A DNA stretch of 10,196 bases. It comes from an uncultured Collinsella sp. Its GTDB lineage: Bacteria; Actinomycetota; Coriobacteriia; Coriobacteriales; Coriobacteriaceae. Positions 1 to 6,868 of the stretch are shown in pieces; position 1 is the stretch's first letter; every line of letters starts with the position of its first letter. The position numbers and the translations under genes are program-made. The notes beneath the pieces were generated by a model. It was not told the origin of the DNA and did not search any database. It was given only the letters and a program-made list of their open reading frames with translations. Where the stretch lies: positions 1-10,196 of the forward strand of contig CABUGR010000021.1 of NCBI GenBank assembly GCA_902491135.1, read 5' to 3'.

Positions 1-1515
1 GCCGGCATGGGCCTTATCACCGACGGCGAGCGTCCCGTGGCATTGGCCGGCGTTATGGGCGGCATGGATTCCGAGATCGAGGACGACACCGTCGACGTGA
101 TGGTCGAGAGCGCCTGCTTCAACGCCGGTCGCACCTCGCACACCAGCCGCGATCTGTCGCTGATCTCCGACGCCTCCATTCGCTTTGAGCGCCAGGTCGA
201 CGAGACCGGCTGCGTGGACGTCGCCAACGTTACCTGCGCGCTCATCGAGGAGATCGCCGGCGGCGAGGTCGCTCCCGGCTATGTCGACGTGTTCCCCGCG
301 CCCAAGACCATCGACAGCATTAAGCTGCGCCTGGCCCGCGTGCATGCCATCTGCGGTGCCGACATCGAGCCCGACTTTATCGAGCGTTCGCTCACCCGTC
401 TGGGCTGCACCGTCGAGCGCGACGGCGAGGACTTTATGGTCACCCCGCCGAGCTTCCGTCCCGATCTGCCGCGCGAGATCGACCTGATCGAGGAGGTCCT
501 GCGCCTGTGGGGCATGGGCCGCGTGACGGCGACCATCCCGGCTGCCAAGAACCACATCGGCGGCCTGACCCGCGAGCAGAAGCTCACCCGTAAGGTCGGC
601 GAGATTCTGCGCGCCTGCGGTCTCAACGAGACCACGACTTTCGGCTTTGCCGCCCCGGGCGACCTGGAGAAGATCGGTATGTCCACCGAAGGCCGCGGCT
701 GTCCCGTGGTGCTCATGAACCCGCTGGTAGCCGAGCAGACCGAGATGCGTCGTTCGCTGCTGCCGGGCCTGCTGCAGTCCGTTGCCTATAACGAGGCCCA
801 CGGCACGCCCAACGTGCACCTGTACGAGGTCGGCAGCCTGTTCCACGGTCGTGAGAACGCCAGCCTGCCCAAGGAGACCAAGTCCGTGGCGGGCGTGCTC
901 TCGGGTCAGTGGAGCGAGCAGTCCTGGACCATGAAGTACCGCAAGCTGCGCTTCTTCTTTGGCAAGGGCATTGTCGAGGAGCTGCTCGCCCAGCTGCGCA
1001 TCGAGAAGGTTCGCTTCCGTCCCGTCGAGGGCGAGGGCTACGCTTTCTTGCAGCCGGGCCGTGCCGCCGAGGTTCTGTCCGGCGGTACCGTGCTGGGCTG
1101 GGTTGGCGAGATTCACCCTAAGGCGCGCGAGGCGATGGGCATCGACGAGGTCGTCGTTGCCTTTGAGCTCGATCTGGACAAGCTGATCAAGGGCGCCCGC
1201 AACCAGGAGAACTACCGCGAGTTCTCGCAGTACCCGGCTGTTGAGCACGACCTTGCTATCGTGGTCGACAACACCGTGACCTGCGAGGATCTTGAGCGCC
1301 GCATTACCAGCGCCGGCGGCAAACTGCTCGAGGGCGTGCGCCTGTTCGACGTCTACCGCGATCCGGTCCGTGTGGGCGTGGGCAAGAAGTCCATGGCCTT
1401 TGCGCTTACGTATCGCTCCGACGACCACACGCTCACCAGCGAAGAGGTCGAGAAGGCGCACCAGAAGATCGTCACCAAGGTGTGCAAGGGCGTAAACGGC
1501 GAGGTCCGCGGCTAG
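1..1515 (+). CDS. pheT: Phenylalanyl-tRNA synthetase beta subunit, 3' part (5' end outside window)
   Basis: This is the beta chain of the cytoplasmic alpha2beta2 enzyme that charges tRNA-Phe. The frame is open from base 1, so the gene starts upstream; 504 codons are visible against roughly 800 for the family. In window numbering, residues 1-60 end the B3/4 (editing) domain, with the AGVMGG stretch near residue 17. Residues about 110-175 are the B5 domain, including the typical PSFRPD...EIDLIEEVLRLWG. Next comes the catalytically inactive class II-like core, with MNPLVAEQTEMRRSLLPGLL and a HLYEVG motif. The FDX-ACB anticodon-binding domain fills about 409-504 (QYPAVEHDLAIVVD to the end). It ends at TAG 1513-1515. 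No frame damage is seen. The partner pheS is expected just upstream, outside the window. Confidence 0.97.
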   Translation, partial: AGMGLITDGERPVALAGVMGGMDSEIEDDTVDVMVESACFNAGRTSHTSRDLSLISDASIRFERQVDETGCVDVANVTCALIEEIAGGEVAPGYVDVFPAPKTIDSIKLRLARVHAICGADIEPDFIERSLTRLGCTVERDGEDFMVTPPSFRPDLPREIDLIEEVLRLWGMGRVTATIPAAKNHIGGLTREQKLTRKVGEILRACGLNETTTFGFAAPGDLEKIGMSTEGRGCPVVLMNPLVAEQTEMRRSLLPGLLQSVAYNEAHGTPNVHLYEVGSLFHGRENASLPKETKSVAGVLSGQWSEQSWTMKYRKLRFFFGKGIVEELLAQLRIEKVRFRPVEGEGYAFLQPGRAAEVLSGGTVLGWVGEIHPKAREAMGIDEVVVAFELDLDKLIKGARNQENYREFSQYPAVEHDLAIVVDNTVTCEDLERRITSAGGKLLEGVRLFDVYRDPVRVGVGKKSMAFALTYRSDDHTLTSEEVEKAHQKIVTKVCKGVNGEVRG

Positions 1516-1530
1516 GGCTTGCGCCGGGAG

Positions 1531-1566
1531 CGCAGGGCCTAGTGGCGGTTGCTGTGAGGCCCTGCG
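1531..1566 (+). other. Perfect 10-bp stem-loop just downstream of pheT
   Basis: CGCAGGGCCT (1531-1540) is the exact reverse complement of AGGCCCTGCG (1557-1566), with a 16-nt loop. It starts 15 nt after the pheT stop. No T-tract follows, so it is not a classical intrinsic terminator. It could protect the 3' end of the pheST mRNA or assist the stronger hairpin at 1622-1662. The function is inferred; the pairing is seen directly. Confidence 0.5.
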
Positions 1567-1621
1567 TGACCGCGGTGTTCGGAAAAGGCATCGCGGAGCC
1601 GTCATATGTTACATATGTAAT

Positions 1622-1662
1622 GCAAAACGGCGTGCTGCTTTGTTGGCGGCGCGTCGTTTTGC
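1622..1662 (+). terminator. Candidate intrinsic terminator of pheT (long hairpin)
   Basis: GCAAAACG (1622-1629) pairs perfectly with CGTTTTGC (1655-1662). The stem continues inward through 1639/1645 with only G-U wobbles, giving about 18 paired positions closed by a 5-nt loop (1640-1644). The A-run at the 5' foot and TTTT at 1657-1660 fit a bidirectional intrinsic terminator. The T-run is short, and the structure overlaps the -35 element proposed for the following operon, so its role is not certain. Confidence 0.5.
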
Positions 1663-1668
1663 TATGAT
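1640..1668 (+). promoter_or_regulatory. Sigma70-type promoter for the cbiMQO operon
   Basis: TTGTTG (1640-1645) and TATGAT (1663-1668) are separated by 17 bp, and TG at 1660-1661 makes an extended -10. This predicts transcription starting near 1675, directly before the inverted-repeat operator at 1679-1706 and about 90 nt before the first start codon. This is the best promoter match in the gap. Confidence 0.6.
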
Positions 1669-1678
1669 TGCCCGCGGC

Positions 1679-1706
1679 GTGTTACGAATCTGACAATACG
1701 TAACAC
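1679..1706. promoter_or_regulatory. NikR-type operator (perfect inverted repeat)
   Basis: GTGTTACG (1679-1686) and CGTAACAC (1699-1706) are perfect inverted repeats with a 12-bp spacer. Written the usual way this is GTGTTAC-N14-GTAACAC, the form described for NikR sites in deltaproteobacteria such as Geobacter and Desulfovibrio. It sits just downstream of the predicted start point, where a bound repressor would block transcription. NikR is a nickel-activated ribbon-helix-helix repressor; no nikR gene lies in this window. The repeat is seen directly; assignment to NikR rests on motif match plus the transporter context. Confidence 0.65.
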
Positions 1707-1763
1707 TGGCAAGGTAATTCAGGCGGCGTTGCAATTCTGTGCGCCGACAACCGGGAGGCGTAT

Positions 1764-2849
1764 ATGCACATTCCAGATAACTATCTATCCCCGCAGACCG
1801 ATGCTGTCATGGCGGTGGCAATGGTGCCCGTTTGGGTCCACTGCATCAAGAAGGTGCGCGCCACGCTCGATCGCGAGCACATGGCTTTTCTGGGCATCTG
1901 CGCCGCATTCTCCTTTTTGCTCATGATGTTCAACGTGCCGCTGCCTGGCGGCACCACGGGTCACGCCGTCGGCGGCGCGCTCATTGCGCTGCTGCTGGGT
2001 CCCGAGGCCGCGGCCATTGCGGTTTCGGTTGCGCTGGCGCTGCAGGCGCTGCTGTTTGGCGATGGCGGCATCCTGTCCTTTGGGGCCAACTGTTTTAACA
2101 TGGCTTTTGTGCTGCCGTTTGTTGCCGCCATGGTATTCCGCGCGCTCAACAGCCGCCTGCACGACAAGAGCTGGGGCACCTCGGTTTCTGCCATCGTGAG
2201 CGGCTGGGTTGGCTTGTGCGTGGCTGCCCTTTGCGCTGCCATCGAGTTTGGCATTCAGCCGATGCTCTTCACCAACGCCTCGGGTGCTCCGCTGTACTGC
2301 CCCTTCCCGCTGTCTGTTTCCATTCCGGCCATGATGATCCCGCATATGCTGGTTGCCGGCGTGGTCGAGGGCGTGGCGACGGCTGCGATTTACGGTTTCA
2401 TTAAGAAGACGGCGCCGAGCGTTATCGTCGGGCCCGAGGCCGTCGATGGCCAGCTTGCTGCCGAGGGCGCTGCTGCCAAGAAGACCTCGCTGGTCCCCAC
2501 GCTCATCCTGGTTGCCGTACTTGTCGTGGCCACGCCGCTGGGCTTGCTTGCCACCGGTGACGCCTGGGGTGAGTGGGACGCCGAGGGCGCCGCAACTGCC
2601 GTCCAGGAGGCTGGTGACGACAGCCTGCAGGCTTCGGTCGGTCTCGATACCCCGACCTTTGCCGATGCCCTGCCCACGGGCGATTATCTGCAGGCCTATT
2701 CCGAGGAGCAAGGCCTTGGCTTTGCCGGCCAGGCCGCGATGTATATTCTTTCGGGTGTGATTGGCGTGGCGGTGCTCACCATCGTATTCCGTCTGGTCTC
2801 GCTGACGGTCAAGGAAAGCGGTGCTCATGGCAAGAGCCGAGCTGCCTAG
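1764..2849 (+). CDS. cbiM: ECF-type nickel/cobalt transporter S component, NikM/CbiM with fused NikN-like C-terminus
   Basis: Substrate-binding membrane component of an energy-coupling factor importer for Ni2+ or Co2+, 361 aa. The mature N-terminus MHIPDNYLSP is a hallmark: Met1, His2 and His67 are the metal ligands known from the NikM2 structure, and all three are present at exactly those positions (GGTTGH ends at 67). About six hydrophobic segments lie in residues 12-213, including the conserved HMLVAGVVEG (194-203). A linker is followed by a further domain with membrane segments near 243-263 and 322-347 flanking a soluble loop with LLATGDAWGEW (261-271). This corresponds to the separate NikN/CbiN partner, here fused. 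The start is fixed by GGGAGG (1753-1758), 5 nt before ATG. It overlaps cbiQ by 23 nt. The operator upstream favours nickel, so nikM may be the better name. Confidence 0.9.
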   Translation: MHIPDNYLSPQTDAVMAVAMVPVWVHCIKKVRATLDREHMAFLGICAAFSFLLMMFNVPLPGGTTGHAVGGALIALLLGPEAAAIAVSVALALQALLFGDGGILSFGANCFNMAFVLPFVAAMVFRALNSRLHDKSWGTSVSAIVSGWVGLCVAALCAAIEFGIQPMLFTNASGAPLYCPFPLSVSIPAMMIPHMLVAGVVEGVATAAIYGFIKKTAPSVIVGPEAVDGQLAAEGAAAKKTSLVPTLILVAVLVVATPLGLLATGDAWGEWDAEGAATAVQEAGDDSLQASVGLDTPTFADALPTGDYLQAYSEEQGLGFAGQAAMYILSGVIGVAVLTIVFRLVSLTVKESGAHGKSRAA

Positions 2850-3663
2850 CTGGCTTGCGGTCGAGCAGCGTTACGAGCCCGCGGGGGCTCGGCATCGTGT
2901 GATGCAAAAGAATGTCCTGCACCTGGCGAGCCTGCTTGAGCGGGTTCGCCTGGGTGGAGGCGTACACGAGGGCGGGTCGATGGTCGACCGCGCCCTTTCT
3001 TGCGTTTCGGCTCCGGTACGCCTGGTGGGGATGTTCGTTTGCGTCCTGTGCGTGTGTCTGACGCAGAGCCCGCTGTACCTCATGTTGATGGCGGCCATTG
3101 CGCTGGTGCTCGTTGCCGTGCGCCCCGTACGCGGGCTGCGGGCAACCTTTGTGCCGGCGCTTGGCGCTGCGGGGCTCGCGGTGGTTCTAGCGCTGCCTGC
3201 CCTGCTGCTGGGCGCGTCTGCCACGGGCGCCATGCTCAAGATTGCACTCAAGACCTTCATTAATGTGTCGCTGGTGCTGGGTGTTTCGTGGACGCTTACC
3301 TGGAGCCGCATGTCAGCGGCGCTCAAAATGCTGCACCTGCCCGACGAGGTCATCTTTACGTTTGATATGGCGCTCAAGCATATCGAGGTGCTGGGACGCA
3401 CGGCGCACAATCTGTGCGAATCGGTCATGCTGCGCAGCGTGGGTCGTGCGTCTGCGGGTTTTTCGCGCACCGACTCGCTGGCGGGTATCATGGGCATGAC
3501 CTTTATCAAGGCGATGGAATGCAGCCGCGCGATGGACGAGGCTATGCTCTGCCGCGGCTTTGCCGGTGCGTATCCGGCGCCCGCACGCGCCGGGTTTGGC
3601 TGGCGCGATGCGGTCTATGCGGCCGGCGTGGCGCTGCTGGCGGTGTTGTGCGCCGTGCTGTAG
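2827..3663 (+). CDS. cbiQ: ECF transporter transmembrane (T) component CbiQ
   Basis: Membrane coupling protein (EcfT family) that links the S component to the ATPase, 278 aa from this start. Hydrophobic segments cluster around residues 60-98, 107-130 and 142-160, and a last one at 262-278. The cytoplasmic coupling region contains LHLPDEV (170-175 area) and the CbiQ-like MLCRGF (240-245), the Arg-Gly motif that contacts the ATPase. The start overlaps the end of cbiM, which implies translational coupling. AAGGA at 2811-2815 lies 11 nt before ATG 2827 and 5 nt before an alternative GTG at 2821, so two extra N-terminal residues are possible. Family assignment is firm; the exact start is not. Confidence 0.88.
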   Translation: MARAELPSWLAVEQRYEPAGARHRVMQKNVLHLASLLERVRLGGGVHEGGSMVDRALSCVSAPVRLVGMFVCVLCVCLTQSPLYLMLMAAIALVLVAVRPVRGLRATFVPALGAAGLAVVLALPALLLGASATGAMLKIALKTFINVSLVLGVSWTLTWSRMSAALKMLHLPDEVIFTFDMALKHIEVLGRTAHNLCESVMLRSVGRASAGFSRTDSLAGIMGMTFIKAMECSRAMDEAMLCRGFAGAYPAPARAGFGWRDAVYAAGVALLAVLCAVL

Positions 3664-3707
3664 TGCGGGCGGCCGAGCCGTCGATGTGAGTAGGGAAGGG
3701 CGACGTT

Positions 3708-4478
3708 TTGACGATCGATATGAATAGTGCGGCGGGCACGAACGGTGCGGGCGGCGCCGAGGTCACGCCGCTCATCGAGCTGCGCGACGTGGTGTTCTCC
3801 TATGCGGACCATACGGTGGTCGATGGCGTGTCGCTGCAGGTCGATTGTGGTGAACTCGTTGCCCTGCTCGGTCCCAACGGCTGCGGTAAGACGACGATTA
3901 TGCGCCTTATTAACGGCCTTGAACTCGCGGACACAGGGGCATACCTGTTTGACGGGCATGTGATCGATGCGGCGTTTCTAAAGGATTCCGCGGCCGCTCA
4001 GCGTTTTCATAAGCGCGTTGGCTTTGTGTTCCAGAATGCCGACGCCCAGCTGTTCTGTGCTACGGTGGGCGAGGAAGTTGCCTTTGGTCCCGCGCAGATG
4101 GGGTTGCCGGCAGACGAGCTCGAGCGCCGCGTGCGCGATGCCATGGGGCTGTTCCAGGTTGCCGACCTTGCCGACGCCTCTCCCTATCAGCTCTCGGGCG
4201 GGCAAAAGAAGCGCGTTGCGCTGGCTGCGGTGGTGTCGATGAACCCGGATATCTTGGTCCTCGACGAGCCTACCAATGGGCTCGACGAGGATTCATGTGA
4301 CATCGTGGTCAACTTCTTGCTGGCCTACGTCGCGGCGGGTAAGACGGTCTTGATGAGCACACATCACCAGGATTTGGTGCGACGCCTGGGTGCCCGCGCC
4401 ATCTATATCGATCGATATCACCATGTGGTCGAGGCGCCTTCGCCGTCGTATGGAACCGAAAGCGGTGCTACGGACTAG
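3708..4478 (+). CDS. cbiO: ECF transporter ATPase CbiO
   Basis: ABC ATPase that powers the nickel/cobalt importer, 256 aa, on the cytoplasmic face. All motifs are intact: Walker A GPNGCGKT (55-62), Q-loop FVFQN with Q109, signature LSGGQ (162-166), Walker B ILVLDEP with catalytic E187, D-loop GLDE and H-loop H219. A TTG start at 3708 is chosen because the purine-rich GGGAAGGG (3693-3700) lies 7 nt before it. The first ATG (3720) would be 19 nt away and would drop only four residues. The first 20 or so residues (Gly/Ala-rich) precede the usual domain start at LIELRDVVFSY. It follows cbiQ after 44 nt. The C-terminal tail beyond residue 240 is short and not conserved. Confidence 0.93.
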   Translation: MTIDMNSAAGTNGAGGAEVTPLIELRDVVFSYADHTVVDGVSLQVDCGELVALLGPNGCGKTTIMRLINGLELADTGAYLFDGHVIDAAFLKDSAAAQRFHKRVGFVFQNADAQLFCATVGEEVAFGPAQMGLPADELERRVRDAMGLFQVADLADASPYQLSGGQKKRVALAAVVSMNPDILVLDEPTNGLDEDSCDIVVNFLLAYVAAGKTVLMSTHHQDLVRRLGARAIYIDRYHHVVEAPSPSYGTESGATD

Positions 4479-4503
4479 TTGCTGCGTAGAGCGTGCGTAG
4501 CCG

Positions 4504-4532
4504 TTCGCGCGGCTTTGCCGTGATGGTATAGT
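4504..4532 (+). promoter_or_regulatory. Weak candidate promoter before the phospholipase-family gene
   Basis: TATAGT (4527-4532), preceded by TG at 4524-4525, forms an extended -10. The region 17 bp upstream (TTCGCG, 4504-4509) is a poor -35. It lies 14-25 nt before the two possible start codons, so any transcript would have a very short leader. The gene may instead be read through from cbiO, 79 nt upstream. Confidence 0.3.
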
Positions 4533-4557
4533 TATCCAGGTTTTTATGGGGGTGGCT

Positions 4558-5406
4558 ATGCCAAGCTGGAACATTCATATCGCTCAGACGGAGCGTTTGC
4601 TGGAGCGCACCGGTGCGCTTGCCAAGAGCGTTCGCGACCGCAATGCCTTTTTGTTTGGCTGCGTGGTTCCGGATATCTTCGTGGGCTATATGGTCCCTGG
4701 CATCGCCGATCCCATCCCGTACCGCATTACGCACTTTGCAAAGCCCGAGCCTATCCCTAAGCCGCGCGAGCACGAGTTCTGGGATACCTATGTGGCACCG
4801 TTGCTTAAAAGTTCGCCCACCGGTGCGCCGGCCGCGGCGACCTCGATTATCGAGGAACGCGAGCGACTGAATCGCGTACACTATCCCCAGCGCTACAAGG
4901 ATGCCGAGCCGGTTGCCGGTCCCGGCGCTTGTGAGTTCTCGCTTGCGTCCGAAGATGTGGCTCAGTCGTTGCTCGATTTGACACTGGGCGTCTGGTCGCA
5001 CCTGGTGGCCGACACGGTATGGAATACGCGCGTGAACCAGTACCTGGAGGCGCACGGCGGCAAGCCGTGTGAGGAGTTCCGCATTAAAAAGCAGGGCGAT
5101 TTTGACTGGTTTGGCAAGACGTTGGGCATTGTTTCCATCCCGCGCGCGACCGATCGCCTGTATACTGCGGCGACGCGTTTTGGGCAGTATCCCATCCATA
5201 AAGAATATGTGCTCAAGACCATCGGCGTCATGCACGAGATTGTACGCGAAAACCCCGGCGAGTCCGATCATCCGCCGTATCGCCTGCTAACCGAGGAGTT
5301 TTTCGATACAACGTTTACCGAGGTCATCGAGCTAACCGAGGCGGGATTTGCGGCTCGCGTCGAATCGCCCGATATGCCTGCGCTTCCCCTGATTGCTAGC
5401 TGCTAG
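4558..5406 (+). CDS. Zinc-dependent phospholipase C family protein (Zn_dep_PLPC-like)
   Basis: A 282-aa protein resembling the bacterial zinc-dependent phospholipase C superfamily. The family pattern is visible: MPSWNIH at the N-terminus (W4, H7), FLFGCVVPDIF with D39, YRITHF with H59, and the helix motif GVWSHLVADTVWN with H148 and D152. Together these would make a His/Asp metal site. There is no signal peptide or membrane segment, so unlike secreted PLC toxins it should be cytoplasmic; its substrate is unknown. The start at 4558 is preferred because family members usually begin at the MP.W motif, but ATG 4546 (four residues longer, CCAGG 5 nt upstream) is possible. It follows cbiO on the same strand and overlaps the converging pseudogene by 4 bp. 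It could be a hydrolase of another kind with the same fold. Confidence 0.75.
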   Translation: MPSWNIHIAQTERLLERTGALAKSVRDRNAFLFGCVVPDIFVGYMVPGIADPIPYRITHFAKPEPIPKPREHEFWDTYVAPLLKSSPTGAPAAATSIIEERERLNRVHYPQRYKDAEPVAGPGACEFSLASEDVAQSLLDLTLGVWSHLVADTVWNTRVNQYLEAHGGKPCEEFRIKKQGDFDWFGKTLGIVSIPRATDRLYTAATRFGQYPIHKEYVLKTIGVMHEIVRENPGESDHPPYRLLTEEFFDTTFTEVIELTEAGFAARVESPDMPALPLIASC

Positions 5407-6450
5407 CTGGCCGGCCCGGCAGTGAATAGCTCAACCCAATCGACAAGTAGCTCTTGCCGTAAGGTATTTTCGGCAATGCGCTCCTGTTTGGTCTTTGGGG
5501 TGTAGGAAAGTCCAGCCTTTTTATGGATGAGCTCGGCTATGTGGTCGAAGCTCTTCTCATCCTTAATCTGGCCAAAGGTAATTTGGATGACGTCGTAGCC
5601 CATGCTTGTGAGCGCGGTGGCGCGCTCGGCATCGGAGAGGCTCGCGGCTTCGCTGCCGTGGGCGGAGCGGCCTTGGCATTCAAGGATGACACCCATGCTG
5701 TCGGTGGCGCTTTCGATGAGGATATCGGCGTAGCAGCAGGTTTTGTCATACAGCGAGCGCGCGGCGTCGCTGAGTGGGATGCGCACGTTGTTTGCGATGT
5801 TGATGCCCATGCCGCCCTCGTCGCGGGGGAGCGAGATAAGCATGGAGGTCTGTACTTCGAAGGGCGAGGAGGTCTGTCCTGTCATGCGTTCGGCGGCCCA
5901 GCGGAGCTGCTTAACACCGCGCAGGCCTGCGGCCTGCTTAGCGAACGCGGCGATATCCGCTGCGGAAAGAAGCGGCGTGCGCTTCCACAGGTTGGTATCC
6001 TTGCCGTTGACGTCGATAACCCGCTCCCAGCCGCAGTTGGGTGGAATGAGCTTAAGCGAAATGGCTTCATCGAGTTGTTGGTGCGTTCGCTCGCAGGGCT
6101 TAAACACTGCAAAGGAGTAGCTGGTTGCGTGAGACCTGCGTGGCAAGGCTGAGCAGTGTGAACTCCGGGGACGTGACATCAAATCCATGCTCAGTCTGCC
6201 TAAACGACCCGGGAGGTGGTTCTTGGGTCAGCAGACGGCTATGAAATAGCATTCCGTTCGCGCGCTGTTTTCTTTCGCCCACGAATCTCCAAACTGGTGT
6301 GCCGAGCAAGTCTTTAAATACTGGTTGTTTTGAGTAATGCACCAAGCGATGGTCATGGTCGGGCGGCAGGATTGCCGGATAGAGTCCTAGTATCTGGGGC
6401 GGGATGCGATAGTACTGAAAAGCTGTGGGTCCGCAAGCGAGAAATGACAT
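5403..6450 (-). pseudogene. Frameshifted orphan protein with PD-(D/E)xK/DUF559-like C-terminal half
   Basis: Two overlapping minus-strand frames together read as one protein. The N-terminal part (6450 down to 6100, from MSFLACGPTAFQYYRIPPQ to VSRNQLLLCSV) runs into a stop. The C-terminal part continues in the +1 frame from about 6119 (YSFAVFKPCERTHQQL) to 5403. The switch lies between 6100 and 6188, probably near 6120, from a small indel. The C-terminal half shows a nuclease-like layout: SPFE (about 5858), YADIL (about 5726), ILECQG (about 5681), then AHG and a D..R..AL..MGYDVI..T..Q pattern. This is similar to Vsr/DUF559-type PD-(D/E)xK proteins, but with Cys-Gln where a catalytic Lys would be expected. 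No Shine-Dalgarno precedes ATG 6450 and an in-frame stop lies at 6481-6483, so the 5' end may also be lost. The start at 6188 in the second frame is probably artefactual. Its cellular role is unknown; the family link is my recognition, not a search result. Confidence 0.6.
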
Positions 6451-6494
6451 GGCAATCCGATCGTTCGAGCGTTGTTTGGGCTAGAAAGGCTATC

Positions 6495-6629
6495 GGTTTC
6501 GGAAGTGCGGGGAAAAAGACAAACAGGCAAAGCACAAGCGGTATTTGAGCCAACTTTATCAGGGGTTTTGTTGAAATAAAAGGGCTTGTGCTCGGGGGTA
6601 AGCAATTTTTCCCCGCACTTCCGAAAACC
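6495..6629. repeat. Short element with terminal inverted repeats, MITE-like
   Basis: The arm at 6497-6517 (starts TTTCGGAAGTG, ends GGGGAAAAA) is the perfect 21-bp reverse complement of 6606-6626. Pairing continues to GGTTT/AAACC if one extra A on the right is allowed, giving ends at 6495 and 6629. Inside, AGCACAAGC (6531-6539) is the exact inverse of GCTTGTGCT (6584-6592). The 135-bp unit contains no ORF. Its size and symmetry fit a miniature inverted-repeat element or a folded extragenic repeat. No clear target-site duplication is seen. It adjoins the 5' end of the broken gene. Confidence 0.6.
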
Positions 6630-6645
6630 AGGTCGATCTGACTCT

Positions 6646-6663
6646 TGCTAAAACGATTTAGCA
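6646..6663. other. Small 7-bp hairpin
   Basis: TGCTAAA (6646-6652) pairs exactly with TTTAGCA (6657-6663) around ACGA. It lies 17 bp beyond the inverted-repeat element and could belong to it. It is AT-rich, with no T-tract, and its role is unknown. Confidence 0.35.
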
Positions 6664-6803
6664 GCGTCGGTTAAGGTGTGGGTTTGCCACCGGGCGAACA
6701 CTTTTAGCGCTTGGGACTTTATTCATTGGGTCTCGAAGGGTGGATTTCGCGCTTTTGGTAAAGAAATGAGTGTGTGTTTTGCCGTGCGCCGGCATTGGCA
6801 CAG

Positions 6804-6840
6804 AAAAAGGGCCCGGAAGGCTTCGCCTTCCGGGCCCTTT
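6804..6840 (-). terminator. Intrinsic terminator of pyk
   Basis: A perfect 16-bp GC-rich stem, 6825-6840 with 6806-6821, closes on a 3-nt loop (GAA on the minus strand). On the minus strand it ends in a run of five T (6808-6804). It lies 28 nt past the pyk stop codon. The opposite strand has TTT at 6838-6840, so it may act weakly both ways. A minor TGCAAG/CTTGCA hairpin (6845-6860) precedes it. Confidence 0.92.
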
Positions 6841-6868
6841 GCGATGCAAGTGTGCTTGCAAGTACGAC

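Larger units (their letters stand above)
6451..6868. other. Non-coding gap between the pseudogene and pyk
   Basis: This 418-bp stretch is visibly more AT-rich than the flanking genes and has no credible ORF: short frames lack ribosome sites and family features. It holds the inverted-repeat element (6495-6629), a small hairpin (6646-6663) and the pyk terminator (6804-6840). I recognise nothing in the remaining 6664-6803. Confidence 0.6.

Noticed and set aside
1516..1763. Cobalamin riboswitch before cbiM
   Set aside because: The B12-box-like conserved core is not visible, and the leader from the predicted start (about 90 nt) is too short for this class.
1785..2828. 347-codon minus-strand open frame
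   Set aside because: Shadow of cbiM with low-complexity, charged composition and no family features.
5523..6152. 209-codon plus-strand open frame
   Set aside because: Opposite the nuclease-like pseudogene, whose conserved motifs lie on the minus strand; no ribosome site.
6658..6861. 67-codon minus-strand frame in the pyk downstream gap
   Set aside because: It starts at the pyk terminator and spans AT-rich non-coding DNA without a ribosome site.
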